Part shown: positions 18,413-27,122 of the stretch, piece after piece
Position numbering within the stretch: the first letter of the stretch is position 1
How the letters are laid out: every line of letters starts with the position of its first letter
DNA from: Sporosarcina sp. FSL W8-0480
Lineage (GTDB): Bacteria > Bacillota > Bacilli > Bacillales_A > Planococcaceae
Reading direction: 5' to 3'
Assembly: GCF_037963765.1 (NCBI RefSeq)
Contig: NZ_CP150166.1
Location: 2,487,501-2,551,500, forward strand
Length of the DNA: 64,000 nucleotides
Program-made: the position numbers and the translations under genes
Notes under the pieces: model-generated
The model's database searches: none
Told to the model about the DNA's origin: nothing
What the model saw: only the letters and a program-made list of their open reading frames with translations

Positions 18413-18442
18413 AAAGACGGGGTTCGGCGCCCTGTCTTTTTT
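18413..18442 (+). terminator. Attenuator-type terminator after the peptide gene
   Basis: AAAGACGGGG (18413-18422) pairs with CCCTGTCTTT (18430-18439), one G-U pair, followed by a T run. It lies between the peptide gene and the ABC exporter. Partial readthrough would give much peptide mRNA and little exporter mRNA. Confidence 0.85.
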
Positions 18443-18456
18443 AAATCGAAAGGAAG

Positions 18457-20286
18457 GTGTTTAAAATAAAGTATGTGTATAAATCATTAGATATAATCTG
18501 GATAAATGAAAGAACATGGCTAATATTAAGTATGTTAAATAGCATACTACTGGGTCTTGTTCCCATCTCAACAGTATGGGTTCTACAAAAAGTAATTAAT
18601 TCTGTAATGGTTTTAATTGAGAAATCATCGACTGATTATCTAATTCCTTTAACTTGGCTAATTCTTCAGTTTTCCCTGTCTTTAATAAATTCTATTATTC
18701 AGGAGTTTCAAATTTACATTGACAGAAAGGCAGAGGAAAGATTAGAAATAACACTTCAACAACTTGTTTTGCAAAAGGTAATATCAGTGCCAATTTTCTA
18801 CTTTGACTTACCGGACTTTTACAACAAATTAAACAGAATTTCTGCTAATCTAGGAGGAAGGTTTTTAAACCCTATTCGAGGATTGATAACAATTCTAAAA
18901 GGTACCATCACAGTTATAAGTCTCTTTATATACCTATATTCTATTCACTGGAGTTTAAGTACTATGAGTCTGTTAGCGGCATTTCCGATACTGTTAATAC
19001 AAAGAAAATTAGGGTTAAAACAGTATTTACTTGCTTTTCATAACACACCTATATTCAGGGAGATCCAATACCTTCAATTTATGATGCGTGATCGAAATAC
19101 ATCTAAAGAAATACGTCTATTTATGCTTGGTGAATATTTTATATCTAAATGGTTAAACAAAAGCAAGCAAATGCTATCTAAAACATTGCTATTAATGCGA
19201 AAAGGACAAATATATGCAATCGTCGGTGAAGGAATTTCAGCATTTTTTTATCTGTTAGCGGCATTAGTTATAATACTATTAATACAGAATCAGTCTTTGA
19301 CTGTAGGAGAGTTTGTTGCAGTAGGTCAAGCAGTCCAAAATACACAGTCTTCGTTTAATGGGATTGCTAAGCGCCTTGGCGCATTCAAGGAAGAGGCATT
19401 ACGCATAAGTGATTATTTTTTATTTACCAACTTTACACACGCTGATGATAATAAACCTAAAGGTATAAAGAGTTTCCCTAAATTACGTGAAGGAATTACC
19501 TTTAAAAATGTTAGCTATAAATATATAAATAGTGATGTTCAAATTTTAAATAATATATGTTTACACGTCAAACCTGGACAAAAAGTTGCAATTGTTGGTG
19601 AAAATGGTTCCGGTAAAACTACATTTGTAAAGTGTTTAAGTGGACTTTACCCCTTAACAAAAGGGGAAATTTATTTTGATGATACGGAAATTTGCTCAAT
19701 ACAGGATACAGAAATATACAGTAATATTTCTGTTGTTTTTCAGGATTTTATCAAATATCCATATACCGTCAAAGAAAATATCTTCTTCGGAAACATTAAC
19801 AAGGATTTGGAAATGAGTGAAATAGAAGAGGTTGCTAAAAAGGCTGGAGTTCATGATTTTACATCAAAGTTTCCAAATGGGTATGAAACCTTCTTAGGAA
19901 GAATTTTTAAGGAAGGAGAAGATATCTCAGGGGGACAATGGCAGAGGATAGCATTAGCTAGATCACTATTTAAGAATGGACAAATATTTATTTTAGACGA
20001 GCCAACTGCTTCTTTGGATCCAATAGCCGAGTTGGAAGTATTCGAGAGGTTTGAACATCTTACTAAAGATAAAACCACTTTTTTCATATCTCATAGAATG
20101 GCTTCAGCCAAAATTGCTGATATTATTCTGGTTTTCAAAAAGGGTGAAATAGTAGAATCGGGTAAACATGATTATTTAATGGAAGTTAAGGGAGAATATT
20201 TCAATCTATATAATAAGCAAGCAAAATGGTACACAACCGATCAGAAGACTAAAGAAGGTAACTTACAAAAGCAGTCTATATCATAA
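18457..20286 (+). CDS. ABC exporter, fused membrane and ATPase domains
   Basis: A 609-residue half-transporter. About six membrane segments fill residues 1-300. The ATPase follows with Walker A VGENGSGKTTF near residue 383, signature DISGGQWQRIALARSLF near residue 490 and Walker B ILDEPTASLD, then an H-loop (FFISHR). There is no C39 peptidase domain, which agrees with a substrate that lacks a double-glycine leader. It probably exports the six-cysteine peptide and may also give self-protection. The start is uncertain: the GTG at 18457 is close to AAAGGAAG. Codon use is very AT-rich, as in the rest of the cassette. Confidence 0.88.
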   Translation: MFKIKYVYKSLDIIWINERTWLILSMLNSILLGLVPISTVWVLQKVINSVMVLIEKSSTDYLIPLTWLILQFSLSLINSIIQEFQIYIDRKAEERLEITLQQLVLQKVISVPIFYFDLPDFYNKLNRISANLGGRFLNPIRGLITILKGTITVISLFIYLYSIHWSLSTMSLLAAFPILLIQRKLGLKQYLLAFHNTPIFREIQYLQFMMRDRNTSKEIRLFMLGEYFISKWLNKSKQMLSKTLLLMRKGQIYAIVGEGISAFFYLLAALVIILLIQNQSLTVGEFVAVGQAVQNTQSSFNGIAKRLGAFKEEALRISDYFLFTNFTHADDNKPKGIKSFPKLREGITFKNVSYKYINSDVQILNNICLHVKPGQKVAIVGENGSGKTTFVKCLSGLYPLTKGEIYFDDTEICSIQDTEIYSNISVVFQDFIKYPYTVKENIFFGNINKDLEMSEIEEVAKKAGVHDFTSKFPNGYETFLGRIFKEGEDISGGQWQRIALARSLFKNGQIFILDEPTASLDPIAELEVFERFEHLTKDKTTFFISHRMASAKIADIILVFKKGEIVESGKHDYLMEVKGEYFNLYNKQAKWYTTDQKTKEGNLQKQSIS

Positions 20287-20675
20287 AATTGCGGATGACC
20301 CTATCAGGAGTTCATACAAGTATGTGGAACTAACAGGTGTGATCCCCATTTTCTGATATTAAGACCAAACACGTTGTGCACAATTTGGCAGTCCACTCAG
20401 GCAACGATAACCTTACCTAAGTCATTTCAGGTTTCTCCTCTTATATAAAAAATTACGATATCAAATTGAGTGAAATATTAAATCCGGAATTATGAGGCAT
20501 TATCACTTCCATAATAAATAAAAGTTGGGAAGTGAAACAGTATGAAATTAGTGAAATATCGCTATTAGAAATAAGCCTAAGTCATTTTAACACCGACACA
20601 GTGAAAGAAAGGGAACCTTTAAGCACGTCTGAATTATAGGTCTTTAGGGCATTCCCCTCCTGTTAAAATTTTTTC
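20287..20675. other. Intergenic stretch, no gene seen
   Basis: All frames are short and lack ribosome sites. No dedicated immunity gene follows the exporter. Confidence 0.5.
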
Positions 20676-21194
20676 CTATTGTCTTTTGGCGTTAATTTCC
20701 CAATTGAGATCATCTTTTAAATATAGCGCATAAGTCATTACAAAGTACAAATCGACTTCACCATTTATATATGCTGTTTCCAATGCTTCAAAATTTTTCA
20801 AAGTTATATAATTGAGTAACTCCTCTTCGGAAATACCTTGTAATTCCGCGATTTCTAACATGCTTTTGTCTTTTCTTAGTTGAAAATATTTTGTTTCGGA
20901 TATATTAAGGAAGCTAGATAATGACGCAAAATCTGTTTTGTAACTGAAGACTATTTCTCCATCTGAATCATCTGTTTTGTAACCGAAGACTATTTCTCCA
21001 TCTGAATCGTCTGTTTTATTACCGAATACTACTTCTTCAACTGAATCATCTGTTTTGTAATTAGGATCTAATTCTTCTACGGAATCATATGTTCCAATCA
21101 CTGATTTCACTATTGAATCTCCCGCTAAAATAGTTGGTTCAGCAAAAATAAGATAAAACATCCCGATTAAGATAATTAACGTTATTTTCTTCAA
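20676..21194 (-). CDS. Secreted acidic repeat protein, unknown function
   Basis: A protein of about 172 residues with a basic start and hydrophobic core (LLKKITLIILIGMFYLIFAEPTILA) that reads as a signal peptide. Residues ~50-95 hold three 13-residue repeats built on KTDDS-x-x-E-x-V-F-x-Y, encoded by near-identical 39-bp units. The C-terminal part (LRKDKSMLEIAELQGISEEELLNYI) resembles the helical segment of small secreted Bacillus proteins of the YckD type. An upstream ATG at 21215 has no ribosome site, whereas AAGGGA lies 9 nt before the TTG at 21194. I do not recognise the family. Confidence 0.65.
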   Translation of the reverse strand: MKKITLIILIGMFYLIFAEPTILAGDSIVKSVIGTYDSVEELDPNYKTDDSVEEVVFGNKTDDSDGEIVFGYKTDDSDGEIVFSYKTDFASLSSFLNISETKYFQLRKDKSMLEIAELQGISEEELLNYITLKNFEALETAYINGEVDLYFVMTYALYLKDDLNWEINAKRQ

Positions 21195-21289
21195 TAAATA
21201 CAATCCCTTCAGCATTTAGTACTGTTTAGTATTGTAAATTAATGTTTTTTTTATACAACAACAGACATTTTTTTGTTGGATTATTGATA

Positions 21290-21385
21290 AGTTATATGAT
21301 AGCCTTCGCAGGCAAAGCCAGCCCTTCATATAGCTGGCTTCTTGGCTTGGTACTCATACCTACAAAGGCTCAAATTGCAACATTG
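21290..21385. repeat. IS-type hairpin, copy at left of recombinase island
   Basis: It has TGATAGCCT at 21297-21305, an apical GCCAGC/GCTGGC stem and AAGGCTC near 21366-21372. Order and spacing match the hairpin inside the IS256-type elements, but no transposase or terminal repeat is nearby. Confidence 0.65.
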
Positions 21386-21593
21386 TGTAGTTGCAATTGC
21401 AATCTTAAGCATTATGATTTTGCAAAATACAACTAGAACGTGTTCTGTTCTAATGACATTACGTTTTATTGATAACAATGGCTCTCTGTCCCGCAGTAAC
21501 ACGGCCGCCCAATCAATACGTAATCACTGCTATCCACGACATCTATCCTAACAAAGGGAGATAATGAGTCGATAAGGCCCTCAATCAATGAAC

Positions 21594-21706
21594 TAACAAC
21601 TTGGCAACGAGTTGCTGGCATGATCGTCTTGGCTGGAAAAGTCAGCATGTATGTTGCTGGTTTCTTGCTAAAGACATAAGCCAGCGTAGGATCGTTGTCA
21701 ACTATT
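21594..21706. repeat. Diverged second hairpin copy
   Basis: GGCATGAT-G-CTTGGC-GGAAAAG-CAGC and GCTGGTTTC-TG-CT align with the IS hairpin. The outer stem has drifted (AACTTGGCAACGA against TCGTTGTCAACT). Confidence 0.5.
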
Positions 21707-21719
21707 AACCAGCCCATGC

Positions 21720-22600
21720 CACTTTGAAATCATACACTTAAAAAGGGCTATTCCCCCGGTGTGCAGGCAAAACATTTAAATTTTGAACGAACCTTTGCCC
21801 CACTGGCTCAGATGTACGCAAAGTGTGGCGCGAAAATCCGCACTATTAGCTCACTCTGTCCGCAATACTCACTAAAGGCTTTTTGAAGGAAATCGCTGCA
21901 AGCTTTTTTGTTCTATTTATATGTATACTTAAATTATTTGATAAATATCTGCTTTGTTCAAGCTTAAAGATAATGGGGAGCAGACTATCATTTTTTCGAA
22001 TGAAGTTATTCCGACTTGGAATAATGGTAGTAAAATAGTAGAGTTGATACTGTAAAAAGACTTTTTGCTCCAACTGTCGTAAATCACCTTCTTTACTCGT
22101 AGGGATGTAAATAAAAATATTTGAGTAGCCCATTGTAGCGATTGCACAGGGATCTGGTTTGAATGGCAAAATAGAGCACTCCAATGAAAGTTGGAAAAGT
22201 GGATTGTATATAATAGCAATCAATTTTCTCACAAGCGATTTATAAACTAAGTACAAGAGAAATCCTTGTGGATAGGAATTCTCACAGGGATATTTTTATA
22301 TAATAATGAATGCCTATATAATCCCCATGTAACCGTCAAAATGTGATTATACATTCCCTGCCCCCTTCCCTGTATCTAATAAATACATAGTGATTTAAAG
22401 AGATTCCGTGGCCATACTTTTGATAGGTTTTTTTGGCAAATTCCCCTTTGACGACAGCATAAAGCCCCTTCCATAAAGTCCCTTCCATGTTACTTTACCT
22501 ACAATTATTTCAGTACATTTTAATCCAGACAAAGGATTTTTTTGACCTATTAAGTTTTAAAAAGATTATTTTTTTATGTTTAAAAAAGAAATATTTGCTA
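21720..22600. other. No convincing gene; possible decayed coding sequence
   Basis: The longest frame (21846-22256, minus, 136 codons) has no ribosome site and no recognised motif. A competing frame overlaps it. I treat it as non-coding or remnant. Confidence 0.4.
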
Positions 22601-22603
22601 ACA

Positions 22604-22639
22604 CTGTTAACAGAATATAATATTCCAAGGTTAACAGAA
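22604..22639 (+). repeat. Paired GTTAACAGAA sites before the recombinases
   Basis: Two exact copies of GTTAACAGAA start at 22606 and 22630, 24 bp apart, just upstream of the first recombinase. The first lies in the palindrome CTGTTAACAG. They could be a recombinase or repressor binding pair. Confidence 0.45.
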
Positions 22640-22652
22640 AGGTAGATGTCAT

Positions 22653-23546
22653 ATGTCACCACCAAAAAAGTATTGGGTTAGCGAAAATCAACTAATTCAT
22701 CATGAGACGAGGAAAATCTTCAACGAATACCTGCTTAGTTTAAAGCTGGAAAATAAAGCAGAAGCGACGGTCTCAAAGTATCGAAGTATCATCGAGAAGT
22801 TTTTAGCTGAGTGTACCGTACCAATAGGAGAGTTAACTGCCGAAGATGTATTGGCCTGGTTTCTTCAGTATTCAATCAATAAAAAACCAAAGACCATTGA
22901 CTTGGTACTTGCATGTCTTTCCTCGTTCTTCACATTCTGCTTGGCAGAAGAGTATATGGAGACCGTAGTAATAAAAAATCGTTGGCGACCTAAGATCCCC
23001 AACTCCTTACCAAACTATCTCAATGAGCAAGAATATGCCCGAGTCAAGTTAGCCGCAGAAAAATTATCGATCCGGGATCGAGCAGTTATTCTATTTCTCT
23101 TTTCTTCCGGTGTGCGTCGCTCTGAGGTGGCCCAATTAACGATTCAAGATGTGAACTTGGATAAACGAACGGTAGAAGTAGTAGGAAAGGGAAAGAAAAT
23201 ACGACATGTTCATATTTCTGAAGAGTGTGCCCTTGTATTACGTGAATATCTGCAAACTCGTACAGCGGACGAAAGCGAGCCTTTATTTCTGAATAAATTT
23301 AAACAGCATCTCGGGGCACAAGGAATCTATAAAATTACTACATCTTTAGGCAATCAGGCTGGATTGAAAAGAAGATTGAATCCGCATTCCTGTCGTCATA
23401 CCTTTGCAACAAACATGCTGGCAAGAGGCGCGGAATTGGAGTTTATAGCGGATGAAATGGGGCACGTGGACTTGAACACCACGCGCGTCTATGCACGGAT
23501 TCCAAGCGAAGAAATGATGATTACCTATCAAAATATAATGGGGTGA
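22653..23546 (+). CDS. Tyrosine recombinase, pair 1 first gene
   Basis: A 297-residue XerC/D-type integrase with a SAM-like N-terminal core-binding domain (residues ~20-100) and a complete catalytic domain. The R is in SSGVRRSEVAQL, H-x-x-R in NPHSCRHTFAT, and the second H and nucleophile Y in EMGHVDLNTTRVYAR. It overlaps the next gene by 4 bp (GTGA), so the two are translated together. It resembles the gene at 24751 (both share NEYLLSLKL near the start), so the pair was duplicated. It probably moves or rearranges the surrounding island. Confidence 0.9.
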   Translation: MSPPKKYWVSENQLIHHETRKIFNEYLLSLKLENKAEATVSKYRSIIEKFLAECTVPIGELTAEDVLAWFLQYSINKKPKTIDLVLACLSSFFTFCLAEEYMETVVIKNRWRPKIPNSLPNYLNEQEYARVKLAAEKLSIRDRAVILFLFSSGVRRSEVAQLTIQDVNLDKRTVEVVGKGKKIRHVHISEECALVLREYLQTRTADESEPLFLNKFKQHLGAQGIYKITTSLGNQAGLKRRLNPHSCRHTFATNMLARGAELEFIADEMGHVDLNTTRVYARIPSEEMMITYQNIMG

Positions 23547-24379
23547 AGAAATTGAATCAAGTCATTGAAGAGTTTTTTAATGAACACCACGCACGTTTCA
23601 GTCCAGAAACCACTAGAAGCTACCGAATCTCTTTGCAACAATTTTTTACTTTCCGTTCGAAGCCTTATGATGAAATCAAAACCACAGATATCCGTGCATG
23701 GCTCGCATCAATGGAAGATGAAGGGCTGAAGCCAAAGTCCATCAACCTGAAACTAACCGCGCTTAAATCGTTTTATCGCTATTGCATGGAAGAGGACAAG
23801 CTGAAGAAAAATCCTACCTTCACGGTCAAATCACCGAAACTGGATGATTCCTTGCCCTACTATCTAAACAGACGGCAACTTACGCTTCTCCAGGAGTTGA
23901 CCAGGCCAGATCCAAAGGAGCGCGCAATGGTGGAGGCCCTTTATGCAACTGGATGCAGGATAAGTGAGTTGTTGAATATCAAGCTATCTGATGTGAAATG
24001 GGATACCTGTCAAATTTGGATACGAGAAGGGAAAGGAAACAAAGAACGATTCGTTTTGTTTACGTATGAATGTGCTGTCCGCCTAAAAACGTACCTGGCA
24101 ACACGAAAGATCGTGAGCGACTATTTATTCTGCAATGAAAAGGGTGAACGGTTGGATCAGGACGGCGTTCAAAAGAATTTTCGGGACTACTCGAAGACGT
24201 TGGGCTTTAAAGTAACCCCCCATACCATGCGGCATACGTTCGCGGCACATCTAGCAGAAAAAAAGATGCCGCCGAGTCAAATTCAGGATTTGCTCGGGCA
24301 CGTGAATTTCAATAGCACACGGATATATACGCGCCTCATGAATGATGCCCGTAAGAAAATGTATGATCAATATCAATAG
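23543..24379 (+). CDS. Tyrosine recombinase, pair 1 second gene
   Basis: A 278-residue integrase with all active-site residues: R in ATGCRISELLNI, H-x-x-R in TPHTMRHTFAAHL, and H and Y in LLGHVNFNSTRIYTR. Its GTG overlaps the stop of the preceding recombinase. Two recombinases in one coupled unit suggest a heteromeric enzyme acting on paired sites, as XerC and XerD do. The closest relative in the window is the gene at 25644. Confidence 0.9.
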   Translation: MKKLNQVIEEFFNEHHARFSPETTRSYRISLQQFFTFRSKPYDEIKTTDIRAWLASMEDEGLKPKSINLKLTALKSFYRYCMEEDKLKKNPTFTVKSPKLDDSLPYYLNRRQLTLLQELTRPDPKERAMVEALYATGCRISELLNIKLSDVKWDTCQIWIREGKGNKERFVLFTYECAVRLKTYLATRKIVSDYLFCNEKGERLDQDGVQKNFRDYSKTLGFKVTPHTMRHTFAAHLAEKKMPPSQIQDLLGHVNFNSTRIYTRLMNDARKKMYDQYQ

Positions 24380-24556
24380 AATGAATGAATGAATACTTCA
24401 GATTACAAGAAACCTATTAAAACATCCCATCAAGTGCTTAGTATAAATCCATGGACATAATCTCGCCGTATGACACTGCCGATTGATACCGTTTAGCCCT
24501 CAAAATTTAAAAATGGAGCGAGGAAAAATGTAAATAGGGAATATACAGTAACACCC

Positions 24557-24754
24557 GATTTCAAGGTTACACCACCAACGATACTCCATATGTTTGTGGC
24601 GCATTTGACCGAGTGGAATGTGCTGAAAAGTCACATCCAAGAACTACTTTGATCAAATAAACATCAACAGTACGCGTATCTATACCTGCCCATGGAACAT
24701 GCACGCAAAAAACAATATGAAGCTATCAAAGATAAAAGAAGGGGAAGCCGATGA
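24557..24754 (+). pseudogene. Remnant of a third second-type recombinase
   Basis: Translation gives FKVTPPTILHMFVAHL and SHIQELL, clearly matching FKVTPHTMRHTFAAHL and SQIQDLL of the gene at 23543. The catalytic H-x-x-R has decayed to P-x-x-L. A frame break follows at about 24650. The last part (NSTRIYT, then MEHARKKQYEAIK) resumes in other frames and ends in a TGA that overlaps the next ATG. Confidence 0.8.
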
Positions 24755-25638
24755 AAACATATTGGGTATTAAAAGTTGAATTACCAAATCCAGAAAACCA
24801 AAAAGTGATCAATGAATATCTATTAAGTCTGAAATTAGCCAACCAAAGTTTTCACACCATCAACAACCTACGTTATTTTTATCAAAAGTTTTTTAAAGAG
24901 CAGAATGAATCCTACGCGGATCTCCATTCGGATTTGATTCAAGAATGGTTCATCAAGCACGATACGGGACGAACGAAAAATACCATCAGGTTTCATCTAT
25001 GCGCCCTTTCCACTTTCTATGCGTTTTGTGTAGAAGAAGGGTATCTAGTGAAATCACCGATTAAATCACGCTGGTTTCCACGGAATTCGAAGCCGATACC
25101 CAAATACTTGAACAAAGAGGAGATTGCGATTACCCGCAGACAGGCTGAGCATTTCACTCTCCGTGATCGGGCGATCGTGGAATTTTTCGTGACTTCAGGT
25201 TGCCGCGTAGGTGAGGCACATCGTCTAAATAAAACGGATCTCGATTTTGAAAACCGGACAGCGCGTGTCATGGGGAAAGGAGCAAAGATTCGCCAAGTCC
25301 ACTTTACGGAGAAAGCTGGTCTTCTGTTGGAACGGTACCTGGAATCCCGGACGGATAGTCACCCTGCCCTTTTCGTTTCGAGTAAGGCCAATGTCACCCG
25401 ACTATCAACCAATTGGATCGGGAAGCGGATGAATATGCTGGGGAAAACTGCCGAGCTATCAGGCTCCCTCCATCCCCATCGGTTTCGCCATACCTTCGCG
25501 ACGGAATTGCTGGCCAAAGGGGCTGACCTCATGTTCATCGCGGATGAATTGGGGCATTCCGATCTACGGACAACACAGATCTATGCCAGGCTCCCGAAAG
25601 CGGAAATCATCTCGATGTATCGTAAGTATATGGGATAA
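24751..25638 (+). CDS. Tyrosine recombinase, pair 2 first gene
   Basis: A 295-residue integrase with intact R (TSGCRVGEAHRL), H-x-x-R (HPHRFRHTFATEL) and H/Y (ELGHSDLRTTQIYAR). The layout equals that of the gene at 22653. GGGGAAG lies before the ATG, which overlaps the stop of the decayed copy upstream. Five bases separate it from its partner gene. Confidence 0.9.
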   Translation: MKTYWVLKVELPNPENQKVINEYLLSLKLANQSFHTINNLRYFYQKFFKEQNESYADLHSDLIQEWFIKHDTGRTKNTIRFHLCALSTFYAFCVEEGYLVKSPIKSRWFPRNSKPIPKYLNKEEIAITRRQAEHFTLRDRAIVEFFVTSGCRVGEAHRLNKTDLDFENRTARVMGKGAKIRQVHFTEKAGLLLERYLESRTDSHPALFVSSKANVTRLSTNWIGKRMNMLGKTAELSGSLHPHRFRHTFATELLAKGADLMFIADELGHSDLRTTQIYARLPKAEIISMYRKYMG

Positions 25639-25643
25639 GGAGG

Positions 25644-26495
25644 ATGGGAAAGATGGATGCAAAAACATGTCTAAATCAATTCCGAACGGAGTATCAACAT
25701 CGGTTCAAAGTTGGAACCCTTAAAAATTATTGTTCGGACATCAACCAATTCCTCCAATACGAGGACAAGGCTATCGATAAAATTACAAAGCGGGATATAC
25801 GGAACTGGTTGACCTTTCTGTCAACCGAAAAAGGATACCTGCCGTCCACCTTAAATAATAAGATTAAGGCTTTAAAGAATTTCTTCTGTTTTTGCCGGGA
25901 AGAGGGATTCATCCCACAGGACATAGCCAAAGACATCAACTTCGTGTATAGGGAGGAAAAACTTCCCCGTTACTTGACAAAGGAACAGTTAACAGCCCTA
26001 CGGGAATTGCTGAAGGGGAAAATTCAAGAGCGAGCAGTCATGGAAGTATTGTATTGCACAGGTGTCCGAATCAGTGAGCTGATTGCGATGAAAAAGTCGG
26101 ATGTTAATTGGACGGAAAGAACGATAACGATTCCGAATGGAAAAGGGGATGTCGGACGCTATGTCCTGTTTACATCGGAGTGTGAACAACACTTGAAAGC
26201 CTACCTCGATAGCCGGACGGATGATTTACCCGATGTTTTCGTCTTATCTAATACTGTCGGCGTGACGAAGCATCCGAATGTCGTGGGCGAATGGTTTCGT
26301 TACTATTCAAGAAGTCTGGGTGTTAAGGTGTCACCGCACACCATGCGGCATACGTTTGCAGCACACTTGGCGCAAAAAGGCATGCCTTTGGAATGTATTC
26401 AAGAATTGATGGGCCACGCGAATTTCCAGACGACCCGGATCTATGCGAAATTATATGACCATGCACGTAAGGAAATGTACGATGAATGGATGTAA
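25644..26495 (+). CDS. Tyrosine recombinase, pair 2 second gene
   Basis: A 283-residue integrase with intact R (CTGVRISELIAM), H-x-x-R (SPHTMRHTFAAHL) and H/Y (LMGHANFQTTRIYAK). It is the counterpart of the gene at 23543. AAGGAGG precedes the start (ATG at 25644, with another ATG at 25653). A strong terminator lies 100 bp downstream and ends the recombinase unit. Confidence 0.9.
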   Translation: MGKMDAKTCLNQFRTEYQHRFKVGTLKNYCSDINQFLQYEDKAIDKITKRDIRNWLTFLSTEKGYLPSTLNNKIKALKNFFCFCREEGFIPQDIAKDINFVYREEKLPRYLTKEQLTALRELLKGKIQERAVMEVLYCTGVRISELIAMKKSDVNWTERTITIPNGKGDVGRYVLFTSECEQHLKAYLDSRTDDLPDVFVLSNTVGVTKHPNVVGEWFRYYSRSLGVKVSPHTMRHTFAAHLAQKGMPLECIQELMGHANFQTTRIYAKLYDHARKEMYDEWM

Positions 26496-26598
26496 GAATC
26501 CCCTTTAGATAAGGGGATTCCGTTCATTCCCATCAAAAATGGAAATGGAAGTGCTTCGCATAAAACCCACTAACCCGACCTACAATAAACGACAGAAT

Positions 26599-26638
26599 GC
26601 CTAAAACCCTTGGTATGTATGGGTTTTAGGCGTTTTTT
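26599..26638 (+). terminator. Terminator of the recombinase unit
   Basis: GCCTAAAACCC (26599-26609) pairs with GGGTTTTAGGC (26621-26631), then GTTTTTT. Confidence 0.92.
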
Positions 26639-26784
26639 GTTGATGTGATTAAAATGGAAAGTGCAACTAACCTATCTTCGCATTTAAACAAGGTTGACAT
26701 CTATGAAATCATGCGTTCTTGACTACACCAGAATATCGTGACCCCAACGATTTACTTGGAAAAATGATTACTGCCACGCATTTT

Positions 26785-26850
26785 TACCACCTGTGGCATC
26801 TATTTTACCATTGAACGCCAAGTTATTTACCACACAACAGTCGTGTACCA
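26785..26850 (-). repeat. Degenerate periodic array, TGGTA word, minus orientation
   Basis: TACCA on the plus strand begins at 26785, 26806, 26828 and 26846. Read on the minus strand the units are TGGTAAAA-like. A unit TGGTAAAATAGATGCCACAG closely matches one in the oppositely oriented array at 27123-27195. Confidence 0.5.
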
Positions 26851-26929
26851 TTCACCTAAGAAGGCGTATCTACAGGGGAACGGGATGTTTTAACAACATG
26901 ATCACACGGCTGAATGTGTGCTTGTTAAT

Positions 26930-27035
26930 AACTTGACACCGAGCCTCCGCAGGGCATGACTCAGAGCGGGAAACCTGCTCACGTGCCAGCTTGTCCCGCC
27001 GAGGCTATCATTCCTGTCACTCGGCGTAAAGTTGC
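26930..27035. repeat. IS-type hairpin, copy at right of recombinase island
   Basis: In reverse complement it has GCAACTTTAC, TGATAGCCT (27002-27010 on the plus strand as AGGCTATCA), GGCGGGA-AAGC, CATGCCC, GAGGCTC and GTCAAGTT in the same order as the IS256 hairpin. It forms a long quasi-palindrome without any transposase fragment alongside. Confidence 0.7.
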
Positions 27036-27122
27036 AAATTATTGAATCGGCAGCTTTCCACAGACATGATGTATCCTGTACTCATATCACATATGCAATG
27101 GGCGCGAATGAAATTTACGTGC

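Noticed and set aside
21846..22256. 136-codon minus frame as a gene
   Set aside because: No ribosome site, no motif, and a competing overlapping frame; odd residue composition.
22653..26495. RIT element (recombinase in trio)
   Set aside because: There are pairs rather than three overlapping genes of the known sizes, and the fifth copy is only a fragment.
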